In this document: positions 1 through 7,113 of the stretch, one piece after another
Layout: every line of letters begins with the position of its first letter
Numbering within the stretch: the first letter of the stretch is position 1
Assembly: GCF_018614035.1 (NCBI RefSeq)
Contig: NZ_JAGGPA010000002.1
Span: 1 to 64,000 of the forward strand
From: Streptomyces sp. ISL-96
Lineage (GTDB): Bacteria; Actinomycetota; Actinomycetes; Streptomycetales; Streptomycetaceae
Direction: 5' to 3'
Length of the DNA: 64,000 bases
The notes under the pieces: generated by a model
The model's input: the letters and a program-made list of their open reading frames with translations, nothing else
Database searches by the model: none
Told to the model about the DNA's origin: nothing
Program-made: the position numbers and the translations under genes

Positions 1-60
1 GCGAAGTCCGGGCCTAGAGGCCACTGCCCAGCCGCCTCCCGGCCTGGACCAGGCGCCCTC

Positions 61-189
61 AGGAGTGCTCGCTCGCTTGTACGATGCAGCGCGTCGTACT
101 TGACGTACCTCGCGAACAGCGGTGTCCCGGATCACATCCTGGCCCGGTGGGCGGGGCACAGAGTGAGATGTGGGAGCGTGAGCAGGTGA
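61..189 (+). pseudogene. Decayed C-terminus of a tyrosine integrase from a neighbouring element
   Basis: From about base 100 the frame reads LTYLANSGVPDHILARWAGH, closely matching the LTYLANNGVPDHLLARWAGH of the intact integrase at 43780-45006. It includes the catalytic His of the WAGH motif. Just upstream, LYDA-type sequence matches the intact LYDT but lies in another frame, so there is at least one indel. After WAGH the reading joins directly to RVRCGSVSR-stop, equivalent to the last residues of the intact integrase. The nucleophile Tyr segment is therefore deleted. This is a fragment of a related but different integrase, probably from another element inserted at the same pcaL site. Confidence 0.65.
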
Positions 190-289
190 GTGAGACGAAT
201 GCTGAGACCCTGCAATACCGCTTTGACGGGCCAGAAGACGCCCCGGTCCTGATCCTGGGACCGTCCCTCGGTACTACATGGCACAGGTT
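163..289 (+). repeat. attL-side imperfect repeat; perfect core 205-238
   Basis: This stretch aligns without gaps to 44980-45106 (offset 44,817). The first 20 bases (163-182) are identical, followed by a divergent segment, a 34-base perfect core (205-238), 11 further identical bases (240-250), and then partial identity to about 286. The repeat carries the integrase tail, a ribosome binding site, a start codon and the first codons of pcaL. Confidence 0.75.
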
Positions 290-293
290 GTAA
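186..293 (+). pseudogene. 5' fragment of pcaL left at attL
   Basis: From GTG at 186 the frame encodes VSETNAETLQYRFDG, then PEDAPVLILGPSLGTTWH, and stops at a TAA (291-293). This is the N-terminal beta-strand region of a 3-oxoadipate enol-lactonase, cut at the point where the intact gene continues with MWDRQ. It lacks the catalytic triad and cannot function. It is the left counterpart of the intact pcaL at 45003 and marks where the island split the sequence. Confidence 0.7.
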
Positions 294-592
294 ATAGCGT
301 CCTGTGCGGTCCAGCCGGTCCACGTGAGGCGTATACGCGCAGGTCAAGGCCCTGTGGTCTAGGAGCGTCGACTCTGTTGGTGATACGTGTGTGATAGGGC
401 GTGAGAGGTGAGGAACCCCCGTCGGCTGGTGCCGACGGGGGCTCTGGGTGCGGCGGCATGCGTCGCGGAGTCGATGCGCTCACCGCACGCGGCCAGGATT
501 ACGGCTGCTGATCGTCAGGGTGGACAACACGGCACGCTGCGCGGCGAGGCATTGTTCGCCGCGCGTACCGGTCGCCTCCCATCGAGCGATCG
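294..592. other. Gene-free stretch inside attL
   Basis: I see no convincing coding sequence here. Reading frames on both strands lack a ribosome binding site or a recognisable protein. The only clear structure is the hairpin at 416-441. Confidence 0.5.
416..441 (-). terminator. Hairpin terminator
   Basis: CCCCCGTCGGC (416-426) and GCCGACGGGGG (431-441) form a perfect 11-bp stem with a 4-base loop. There is no T-run, which is usual in Streptomyces. It lies downstream of the minus-strand gene ending at 593 and probably ends transcription leaving or entering the island. Confidence 0.6.
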
Positions 593-805
593 TCACGCGG
601 AGGGGCGTGCCTGGTCCTGTTCAGAGATGTCCTCGGACGGTGCTGCCATGAGTTTGTGCGGGGCGTAGACCTTGGATCCCATCAGGGGGAAGCTGACGAT
701 GACCTCTCCGAGGGCGGTCGGCATGACGACTTCGCCGACGGGGCCTTCTGGGTGGTCGGGTTCATCTACTGGCATGACGCGGTCACCGACGGACCAGTGA
801 GCCAT
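593..805 (-). CDS. Small hypothetical protein, 70 aa
   Basis: Begins MAHWSVGDRVMPVDEPD. I chose the ATG at 805 because a good ribosome binding site (GGAGG) lies about 7 bases upstream, although the frame stays open further. It is soluble, with no signal peptide, membrane segment or cysteine. The short strand-rich sequence with GDRV and GEVV motifs resembles small SH3- or KOW-like beta-barrel proteins, but I cannot name a family. The hairpin at 416-441 lies downstream. It is separated from the NicO operon by about 470 bases and looks monocistronic. Confidence 0.5.
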   Translation of the reverse strand: MAHWSVGDRVMPVDEPDHPEGPVGEVVMPTALGEVIVSFPLMGSKVYAPHKLMAAPSEDISEQDQARPSA

Positions 806-1277
806 CGGGTTACCTCCAGTGCGTTGACGCGTCAGTCCTTGGCGCACCCTGAGGGGCCGACATGCCCGGGAACCCAATACGCCGTGATGATGCTCTTGAA
901 TCCGTAGTCCTTGCCGCTTAGGTGAAGTCCTTGCTGTCGTCCACAAGGCACATCGTCCGCTTCTGCCCACCCGTGCTGTAGTTGTGTGTGCACCGGGAGA
1001 TTCGCACGCCCCTCATTCGGAACCAGCCAAAGAGGGGAAAGGTCGCTCATTCAGCAAATGTGTTCAACTCCTGTGTTTCAGCCGGCCTGTCGTTCCCGCA
1101 GGTAAAAGGTGGTCTACCAACCGTGCACGGAGTGTCGCGCGACCGCACGGCGGGCGGCGATCGCACAGGCCGGTTTCGTCTCGTGTGTTGTCTTGCCTAT
1201 GTCTCTCCATGAGCGCCGACGGCAGCAGGCGGTGGGTGCGATTTCACCCCAAGGGCGGCACAGACGGCCGGGCCCGG
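806..1277. other. Gene-free stretch
   Basis: It lies between the NicO stop and the 70-aa gene. Open frames here are antisense or unsupported by a ribosome binding site. It presumably holds the 3' end of the NicO operon and the promoter of the small gene; I recognise no specific site. Confidence 0.4.
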
Positions 1278-2912
1278 TCACCACGGGCCAACGGCGGAGC
1301 GGATGGTGAGCCCGACACCGACGAGCAGCACGAGACTGGAGGTGGCGACGGGGCCGTAGCGGGCGAGTCGCTTGAGTGCGGCCGCCCAGCGGGCATGTTC
1401 GGCGGTGCGGATGCCGGTGGTGATGCGGTCTCCGAGCCGGACAAGGAGAAGGCCGGCGAGGGTGAGGGTGCCGGCCATGCCGATGCCGTAGGCGGCGACG
1501 AGGAGTACGCCGAATGCGGTGCGGCCCAGCGCGATCGCTCCGAGCAGGACGACGATCGCGGAGGGACTGGGTACGAGTCCTCCGGCGATGCCCATGCCGA
1601 TCAGTGTGGTGCGCCGGGATCTGGCGGGCGGCCGGATCGGCGGACCGGGCTGGGGGTGGGTGTGGCCGTGGGGAGCGTGCGTCTTGGTCAGCACGGCTCC
1701 GGTGCCGGAGGGCTGGACAGCGTCGGCGTCGTGGGGAGAGGGGCGAGCCGGGGACTGCACCGGCAGCTCGTGGGGCGAACCGCCGTGGTCGTGCGCGTGA
1801 TCGTGATCGTGATGGTGGTGCGTGTGGCCATGGTGGTGATGGTGGGGGACGGGCCGGTGGAGCAGGGCGGAGCGCAGTAGCCACAGGCCGATGGCGGTGA
1901 CGATGAGTCCGCTCGCCGTTCCGAGCCAGGTGAGGACGGTTTCCCCGGCCAGGTGGGTCGCGACCGGGAGGGTCAGTCCGAGGACGAGAACGCCTGAGGT
2001 GTGGGTGAGGGTGACGGTTGCCCCGATGGTGACCGCGTCTTTGGGAGTGCCGCGCCGGCCCGCCAGATAGGCGGCCATGATGGTCTTGCCGTGACCGGGC
2101 ATGGCGGCGTGGGAAGCGCCGAGGACCACGGCAAGCAGGAGTGCCAAGAACCCGACGGGCAGAGTGAGTTCACGGGACCCGACCAGCGAGTCGAAAACGC
2201 CGGAGACTTTGTTCAGTGCGGCGCCGACAGGGCCGGCCCCGGGTAGGGAGTCGCGGACTGCCGACGCGGCGTTGCCGCGCCCCGGTTCGACGCGTAGCGT
2301 CGCCGCGCGTTGGTCGAGCGGCGTGGCGAGCGGGTCTTGCGGATAGCGGCGGAGCTCGTTGGTGGCGGAGCGGGTGGGCACGTCGGAGTCGGTGAGCAGG
2401 ACGCCTTCGCCGCGGGCCGTGATCTCGCGCCAGCCGATGCGCCGGCTGTCGTAGGTGGTGCGGACCTTGATGTCGGACGCGGACCGCAGGCCGGTCCCGG
2501 TGGTCAGTGCGCACTGGAGTCTGCTGGTCTTGAGTCCGGCTTCACCGGGGTGGTGGGTCAGGGCACTGGTGGAGGGCCGCCAGGCGGCGGGACGGCTTCC
2601 CACGGACACCAGCAGCTGGTTGGCGATCTCGGTACAGGCGCGCCGGGCGTACGTACCGGCTTCCCGCGTGTCGATGCGTCCGTTGTGGTCTAGGTCGACG
2701 AGCGGGTGCTCCTGGGCGGCGGCGATCTCGGCTCGGTCGACGACGACCAGGGCTTCGATCCGGTCGGGGTGAAGGGTCAGCCCGGTGTAGTGGTTGACCG
2801 TGAAGTTTCCCAGAGGGTGAGCGGTGGCGGCGGGAGCCGCGGCCACCGCGGACGTGCAGACCAGGAAGGCCGTTACGAGGCCGGAGGCGGCGCGGCGAAG
2901 GGTCAGATTCAT
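1278..2912 (-). CDS. NicO-family nickel/cobalt transporter with His-rich loop and EF-hand-like loop
   Basis: A 544-aa membrane protein. Residues 1-31 form a signal peptide and are followed by an extracytoplasmic domain (about 33-240). That domain carries a canonical 12-residue EF-hand loop at 73-84 (D73, D75, N77, D81, E84). The transporter part (about 250-544) has the family hallmark HAAMPGHGKT at 268-277 and GLVPSPSAIVVLL near 445. Between them lies a cytoplasmic-type loop very rich in His (about 354-378, more to 420), typical of Ni/Co binding. NicO/RcnA proteins move Ni2+ or Co2+; direction is not evident here, and long His loops occur in exporters and importers. The start overlaps the TPR gene stop by 4 bases, so the two are translationally coupled. 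A degraded second copy of its 3' half lies at 21640-22157. Confidence 0.85.
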   Translation of the reverse strand: MNLTLRRAASGLVTAFLVCTSAVAAAPAATAHPLGNFTVNHYTGLTLHPDRIEALVVVDRAEIAAAQEHPLVDLDHNGRIDTREAGTYARRACTEIANQLLVSVGSRPAAWRPSTSALTHHPGEAGLKTSRLQCALTTGTGLRSASDIKVRTTYDSRRIGWREITARGEGVLLTDSDVPTRSATNELRRYPQDPLATPLDQRAATLRVEPGRGNAASAVRDSLPGAGPVGAALNKVSGVFDSLVGSRELTLPVGFLALLLAVVLGASHAAMPGHGKTIMAAYLAGRRGTPKDAVTIGATVTLTHTSGVLVLGLTLPVATHLAGETVLTWLGTASGLIVTAIGLWLLRSALLHRPVPHHHHHGHTHHHHDHDHAHDHGGSPHELPVQSPARPSPHDADAVQPSGTGAVLTKTHAPHGHTHPQPGPPIRPPARSRRTTLIGMGIAGGLVPSPSAIVVLLGAIALGRTAFGVLLVAAYGIGMAGTLTLAGLLLVRLGDRITTGIRTAEHARWAAALKRLARYGPVATSSLVLLVGVGLTIRSAVGPW

Positions 2913-4273
2913 CGGGTGCCGTCGATTCTGCGGAGCATGGTGCGTGCTTCGGTGGCGTGCAGGGGGTGGAAGTGCGGGTCGATGGCCAGGGCGCGGTCGA
3001 GGTCTTCGCGGGTCGCGTCCAGGTCGCCCAACGCGTGATGGATCCTCGCCCGGTGGTAGTGGAACGGGGCGCTGCGCGTGCCCAGGGCCAGGGCCTGGCC
3101 GGCGTGTTCCAGAGCTTGTTCGTCACTGCCGGCGCGATGGAGAGCCCAGGCGCAGGCGTCGTGTACGGCGATGAAGGGCCTGCCGCGCAGTACGTGCCTG
3201 CACATGACGACGGCCTTGTCCGGGTCACCGTGGTCCGCCTCGAAGAGGATCGCGTCGACGTCCGGGGTTCCCCCACTCGCGGTACGCAGCCGGTCCTGGG
3301 CGCGCAGCAGCCCGTACAGCGTCTCGGCCTGTTCCTGCCGGCCGAGTGACTCATGGAGTTCGCCCAGGCCGAGGAGGTACTGGGGCAGCGGTGCGATCGC
3401 GATGGCCGTGGTGTAGTCGTCGACAGCCTCGCGGGGTTTGCCGAGGGCCGCGTGGGTGCGGGCCCGCGCTTCCAGGAGCGCGGGGTCGCGCGGAGCGGCT
3501 CGGAGCCCGGCGTTCGCTTCACGCAACGCGGTGACACGATCGCCGGTCTCCAGGGCCAGGAGCGCCAGGTGCGTGCGGGCGAACGACCTCTCCGGGCCGG
3601 TGGACGCTGCTTGGAGGGACCTGCGCATCAGCTCCCGGGCTCGGCGCGTGTCACCTCGCAGCTCCCACGTGTAGGAGGCGCGGGCAAGGGACGCGGCGTC
3701 CGGGCGCAGGTCCGTCATGCGCTGAACAGCCCTGTAGGAGGCTTCGTAGCGTCCCAGCTGGGTGTAGGCGTCGGCCAGTACGCCGTGGGCGGCGGGGCTC
3801 GAGGGGTTCGTCGCTGTGGCTTTCCTGGCCCAGGCGAGGGCGCTGGGGAAGTCGTGGCGAGCGGAGGCCAGGGCTCCCATGCCGGTCTCGGCCTGGAAGT
3901 TGTCGGCCGGCTGAAGCTTGAGGGACTTGCGCAGAGCGCTCTCGCCTCGCGCGTAAGTGGTGGGGTCCGCGGTCGTACGGGCCTGTTGGACGTAGGCCAT
4001 GCCCAGATGGGCCCAGCCGACCGGGTTGTTGGGCAGGTGTCGTAACCGCTCCCTGAGAGCTTCGACGGGCTCCCGCAGGGATGCCTCGCCCGCAGCGCCG
4101 CCCAGACGGCTTGGCCGGTCAGGGGCGTCGTCAGTGGGCGGCGGGTCCAGTCCCACCGCACCGACGGTGAACAGGACCGAGCCCAGGACGAGCGTGACCA
4201 GCGTGCTGCGCAGCCGTCTGCGACGGCCGGTGCGCGGAATGCGGGGTTCGGCGTTCGTCTCTGGCGGCGGCAC
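2909..4273 (-). CDS. Membrane-anchored TPR-repeat protein
   Basis: 454 aa, starting at GTG 4273 with GAGGAGG five bases upstream. An Arg-rich N-terminus and one hydrophobic segment (about 23-42) suggest membrane anchoring with the rest outside. About ten TPR-like helix pairs follow, with repeated motifs such as LGMAYVQQA, ALAWARKA and GVLADAYTQLG. TPR arrays are protein-binding scaffolds. It is a clear paralogue of the protein at 7114-8472, with shared landmarks such as YVQQA, QLG and the His/Pro-rich tail FHPLHA. It overlaps NicO by 4 bases, and a strong hairpin separates it from the upstream DUF4331 gene. Its partner is unknown; a role in assembling or organising the DUF4331/NicO system is inferred. 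Confidence 0.8.
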   Translation of the reverse strand: MPPPETNAEPRIPRTGRRRRLRSTLVTLVLGSVLFTVGAVGLDPPPTDDAPDRPSRLGGAAGEASLREPVEALRERLRHLPNNPVGWAHLGMAYVQQARTTADPTTYARGESALRKSLKLQPADNFQAETGMGALASARHDFPSALAWARKATATNPSSPAAHGVLADAYTQLGRYEASYRAVQRMTDLRPDAASLARASYTWELRGDTRRARELMRRSLQAASTGPERSFARTHLALLALETGDRVTALREANAGLRAAPRDPALLEARARTHAALGKPREAVDDYTTAIAIAPLPQYLLGLGELHESLGRQEQAETLYGLLRAQDRLRTASGGTPDVDAILFEADHGDPDKAVVMCRHVLRGRPFIAVHDACAWALHRAGSDEQALEHAGQALALGTRSAPFHYHRARIHHALGDLDATREDLDRALAIDPHFHPLHATEARTMLRRIDGTR

Positions 4274-4303
4274 GCGGCCTCCTCGGTGGTTCGGTCGTTT
4301 CAG

Positions 4304-4340
4304 GCGGCCGGGCGGGGCTCACAGAGCCCCGCCCGGCCGC
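4304..4340 (-). terminator. Strong hairpin between DUF4331 and TPR genes
   Basis: A perfect 17-bp GC-rich stem (4304-4320 with 4324-4340) closes on a 3-base loop. In transcription order it follows the DUF4331 stop (4373) and precedes the TPR start (4273). It may be a terminator or partial attenuator that sets DUF4331 expression above TPR-NicO, or a stabilising 3' end for DUF4331 mRNA. Confidence 0.7.
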
Positions 4341-4372
4341 AGGCGCGTGGCCTGAAGCGTTCTGTTCGGGGG

Positions 4373-5944
4373 TCAGCTGGTGGCGGGGCGGCGGCGCAGT
4401 CGGTAGCCGCCCGCTCCGAGCAGGAGTGCCCCCGCCGCTCCGAGCGCGGAAGCGTGGGAGGTGTGCATCGCGGTCTGCTGCATGCCCTCGCCCTGCGGTC
4501 CGCTGTTGACGCTCTTGGTGTGCGGCAGAGCGAGGTAGGGGAACCTGCCCGCGAAGGGCACCTCGTTGGTGTCGACCTTGTCGCCCTCGGCGAGTGCGGG
4601 GACGAGCTCGCCGGTCTGGGCGGCGCCTTCGACGGCCTGGAGGGAGATGTCGATGACGTCGTCGGTCAGGCGGCGGCCGTTGGGGAAGCCCGCCAGGTCT
4701 CCGGCGAGGACGCCCAGGCGCTGGGGCTCATCGGTCGGGGGTACGGCCATGTTCAGGCGCAGTTCCTCGGCCGGCACGATCTTGCGGCGGGGTGCGTCCC
4801 TGTTGAGGCTGTGGGCGTTGAGGTCGGCCTTGATCGGGCCGCATGCCTTGCAGATGCCGGTGAGGTAGATCTCGGCGAGGTCGTTGCGCGGAGTCGCCGG
4901 CGCCGGAATCCCGTAGACCTTCTCGATCAGCTTCGGGAGGATCGGGTCGTAGACCTTGTCGACGACCGGCTGCACGGTGCGGTCCTGGTCCGGGGAGATC
5001 GTGTTGAAGGCGTCCTTGAACTTCAGGGGTACGACGACCTCGTTGACCAGCGGGTTGCCGAGCCGCGAGACCTGGCGCCAGCCGGTGTTCGTCTTCTTGT
5101 CGCGGCTGTCGGTGACGTTGACGCCGCGTCGTTCGGTGGTCGACCAGACGCCGATGACCGGGTTGCGGGAGGTGTTGCCGCGCAGGGCGAGCTGGCTCTT
5201 GGGGATCTGCAGTGCCACGGAGTTGACGTTGTAGCCGGCCAGGGTGTCCTGGCCGCGCTTGCTCAGGTCCCCGCCGTACAGGAGGTCGAAGACCCGCAGG
5301 TCCGCGAAGAACGGGTCTTCCGCCTGTCCGGCGAACGCCTTGGCTCCGCGGGGCGCGTTGCGCACCGCCTGGCCGCGCAGGGCGCCGTAGGCGGGCATCG
5401 ATGCCTCACCGGTGCGTGAAGGGGCGACGGGTGCGTCCCGCAGCAGGGTTCGGGTATGACCGCGTGAGTCGGTGACGGTCAGGTCATAGAGCTGACGGAA
5501 GTTCAGGTCAGGGTCGTTGAGCGAGGTGACCGGTCCGGTGTTGTACAGGAACTGGTCGGCCGCGTCCCGGATCTTGTTCTTGAAGCGCCAGGTGTACGTG
5601 ACGTCGGCGCGCCCGTCACCGGTGTTGTCGATCTTGATGTGGTAGCGCGCGTCGTCCGCGAAGGCGTAGAAGTTCGGGCCGCCGTTGGGCTCCTCGAAGG
5701 GAATCCAGTTCGCGACCAGAGTCACCGTGTCCGCGCGGTCGGGGCTGGTGAACGCGTACACATCCGTGTTGTCCGCCCGCGGGTCACCCGCGATCAGTGG
5801 TGCCTCGCGGTGGCTGGACGCGGCACTGGTCCCCGGCCCGAGGGTGAGCACGGCCAGGCCGGTGGCCAGCGCGCCGGCCCCCAGGACGAGAAGCGACTGG
5901 TCGAGGACGCGCCGCTTGCGGGGCCTCATGGAAAGGGACGTCAA
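4373..5944 (-). CDS. DUF4331 secreted, membrane-anchored protein (copy 1)
   Basis: About 523 aa from a TTG start at 5944, chosen because GAGAGGA lies about 7 bases upstream. ATG 5929 and ATG 6013 are alternatives; the latter has no ribosome binding site. A signal peptide is followed by the family opening SSHREAPLIAGDPRADNTDVYAF and a conserved body (WIPFEEPNGGPNFY, GNPLVNEVVVPL). The C-terminus has LALPHT, a short linker, a hydrophobic segment and RLRRRP, so the protein stays tethered to the membrane or is processed there. The function of DUF4331 is not established. It is followed by a hairpin, then TPR and NicO. A paralogue lies at 9202-10872. Confidence 0.85.
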   Translation of the reverse strand: MTSLSMRPRKRRVLDQSLLVLGAGALATGLAVLTLGPGTSAASSHREAPLIAGDPRADNTDVYAFTSPDRADTVTLVANWIPFEEPNGGPNFYAFADDARYHIKIDNTGDGRADVTYTWRFKNKIRDAADQFLYNTGPVTSLNDPDLNFRQLYDLTVTDSRGHTRTLLRDAPVAPSRTGEASMPAYGALRGQAVRNAPRGAKAFAGQAEDPFFADLRVFDLLYGGDLSKRGQDTLAGYNVNSVALQIPKSQLALRGNTSRNPVIGVWSTTERRGVNVTDSRDKKTNTGWRQVSRLGNPLVNEVVVPLKFKDAFNTISPDQDRTVQPVVDKVYDPILPKLIEKVYGIPAPATPRNDLAEIYLTGICKACGPIKADLNAHSLNRDAPRRKIVPAEELRLNMAVPPTDEPQRLGVLAGDLAGFPNGRRLTDDVIDISLQAVEGAAQTGELVPALAEGDKVDTNEVPFAGRFPYLALPHTKSVNSGPQGEGMQQTAMHTSHASALGAAGALLLGAGGYRLRRRPATS

Positions 5945-6356
5945 GACTGATCCTCTCGGCTGCGAACCCGTCGCCCCGGCACCCGCGCGGGATGCGTCGG
6001 GCGGATTCGTCACGTGTCAGAGGCGATGACTGGACCCAGCGGGCGGGACATCAGAATGTGTCCGGGCGGCTTCCACGAGGACAGAGTCCTCGCCGGTCTT
6101 GCACATCACCACGCATCTGGTGCGCAAGCGGCAGGAAACCATGGAAACTCATCGATTTGGCGAGCATTCCTGATCGGACTGCTGGTCCCGCGCGGCACCT
6201 ACGCGCAAAGCCGCAGGTGACAGCCGATTATTACGCCTCTTGGGATGCGAATTAACCGACGGCGACACGGGGCGCGGCCGTTAGCCCACCCGAGAACGAA
6301 ACCCCTTATTGCAAGTAATATGCAACAACGGGTGGGGTGTTGAGCCGAAGGAACGC
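5945..6356. other. Long leader/promoter region of the DUF4331-TPR-NicO unit
   Basis: About 410 bases between the redoxin stop and the chosen DUF4331 start. It holds the Nur-box-like dyad at 6309-6325, in a locally AT-rich patch unlike the surrounding DNA. The intervening ~300-base leader contains potential hairpins (for example around 6080-6140). I looked for cobalamin, NiCo and yybP riboswitch motifs on the minus strand and saw none I would defend. Confidence 0.4.
6309..6325 (-). promoter_or_regulatory. Candidate Nur (nickel-responsive Fur-family) operator
   Basis: TTGCAA-GTAAT-ATGCAA is a 17-bp dyad matching the Streptomyces Nur box as I recall it (TTGCAA-N5-TTGCAA) at all but one position. 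It sits in AT-rich DNA upstream of the DUF4331-TPR-NicO genes, and a possible minus-strand -10 (TATTAC) lies within it, so a bound repressor would block transcription. Nickel control of a Ni/Co transporter unit fits. The ~365 bases to the DUF4331 start imply a long leader. Confidence 0.5.
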
Positions 6357-6863
6357 TCAGCGGCCTCGCGTGTCGGCCACATGTCCACAGAGAGTGGTCA
6401 GGCTCGGCAGCGCCGCGCCCAGAGGGGCGACATGCTTCCAGTGCAGGGTTCCATCCGGGGCGATGAGGAAGACAGCCTGTCGTAGCTCGGTTCCGGACGC
6501 CGTGATGCCGAAGGCCCGGGCCACACTTCGACTGGTGTCGGAGAGCAGGGGAATCCTTAAGTTGTACTTTCGGGCAAGAAGTTCATTGCTTTTGACGCAC
6601 TGTGAGCTGATGCCCCACACCTGGGCTCCATGGAGGGGCACGGTCTCCAAGCCGTCTGAGTAGGAACGTAGTTGCTCGCCGTATCCCGTGGCCTCGTCGC
6701 CGTGAGGAAAGACGAGGACAAGCGGGGCGCCACGCTGTCGGCACAGCAGGAAATCGCGCCGTGCGAAAAAGGTTCCCTCGAGCACTCCACCCGGCAGGGC
6801 GAAATCGCCCATGTGATCACCCGTTTCGGGCACCGTCGACAATGTGAACCCCCGTCGGGTCAT
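6357..6863 (-). CDS. Redoxin/peroxiredoxin-like protein lacking the peroxidatic Cys
   Basis: 168 aa of AhpC/TSA-like fold: the LVLVF strand, then GISSQCVKSNELLARKYNLRIPLLSD and AVFLIAPDGTL, are characteristic. At the site where peroxiredoxins have T-x-x-C this protein reads DEATGYGEQL, with Tyr where Cys is expected. The remaining Cys residues sit elsewhere (LCRQRG, SSQC). It is therefore unlikely to be a standard peroxidase and may be a structural or regulatory derivative. The gene contains an in-frame TTA codon at 6558-6560, rare in Streptomyces and often bldA-dependent. The start is uncertain: ATG 6863 has no clear ribosome binding site, and ATG 6812 would cut the conserved N-terminus. It lies between the TPR gene and the Nur-box region. 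Confidence 0.65.
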   Translation of the reverse strand: MTRRGFTLSTVPETGDHMGDFALPGGVLEGTFFARRDFLLCRQRGAPLVLVFPHGDEATGYGEQLRSYSDGLETVPLHGAQVWGISSQCVKSNELLARKYNLRIPLLSDTSRSVARAFGITASGTELRQAVFLIAPDGTLHWKHVAPLGAALPSLTTLCGHVADTRGR

Positions 6864-7113
6864 ACCGAGTCAAGCCCGCGATGCGCGCCACGGGACGGAC
6901 CGCTGGACTGACCATGCCCACACCGGGTCGCCCCGCCTGACCTCACTGCTGAGTGCGCCGTCCGGAGAGGAACGAAACACCTGGGAGACCCATTGTGGCG
7001 TTCCCCTCCCCCCTGGCCAAGAGGGCATCACCGCCGGACGCCGGGCGACTTCGTTCTACTTGATCAGACTGTCCGCGGGCGAGGGGACTGCCGCTGCCAG
7101 GACGGCCCGGCCT

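Noticed and set aside
6014..6308. Possible metal or cobalamin riboswitch in the DUF4331 leader
   Set aside because: Minus-strand sequence lacks a B12 box or NiCo motif that I can recognise. The Nur-like dyad is a better explanation for metal control. A covariance-model scan would settle it.
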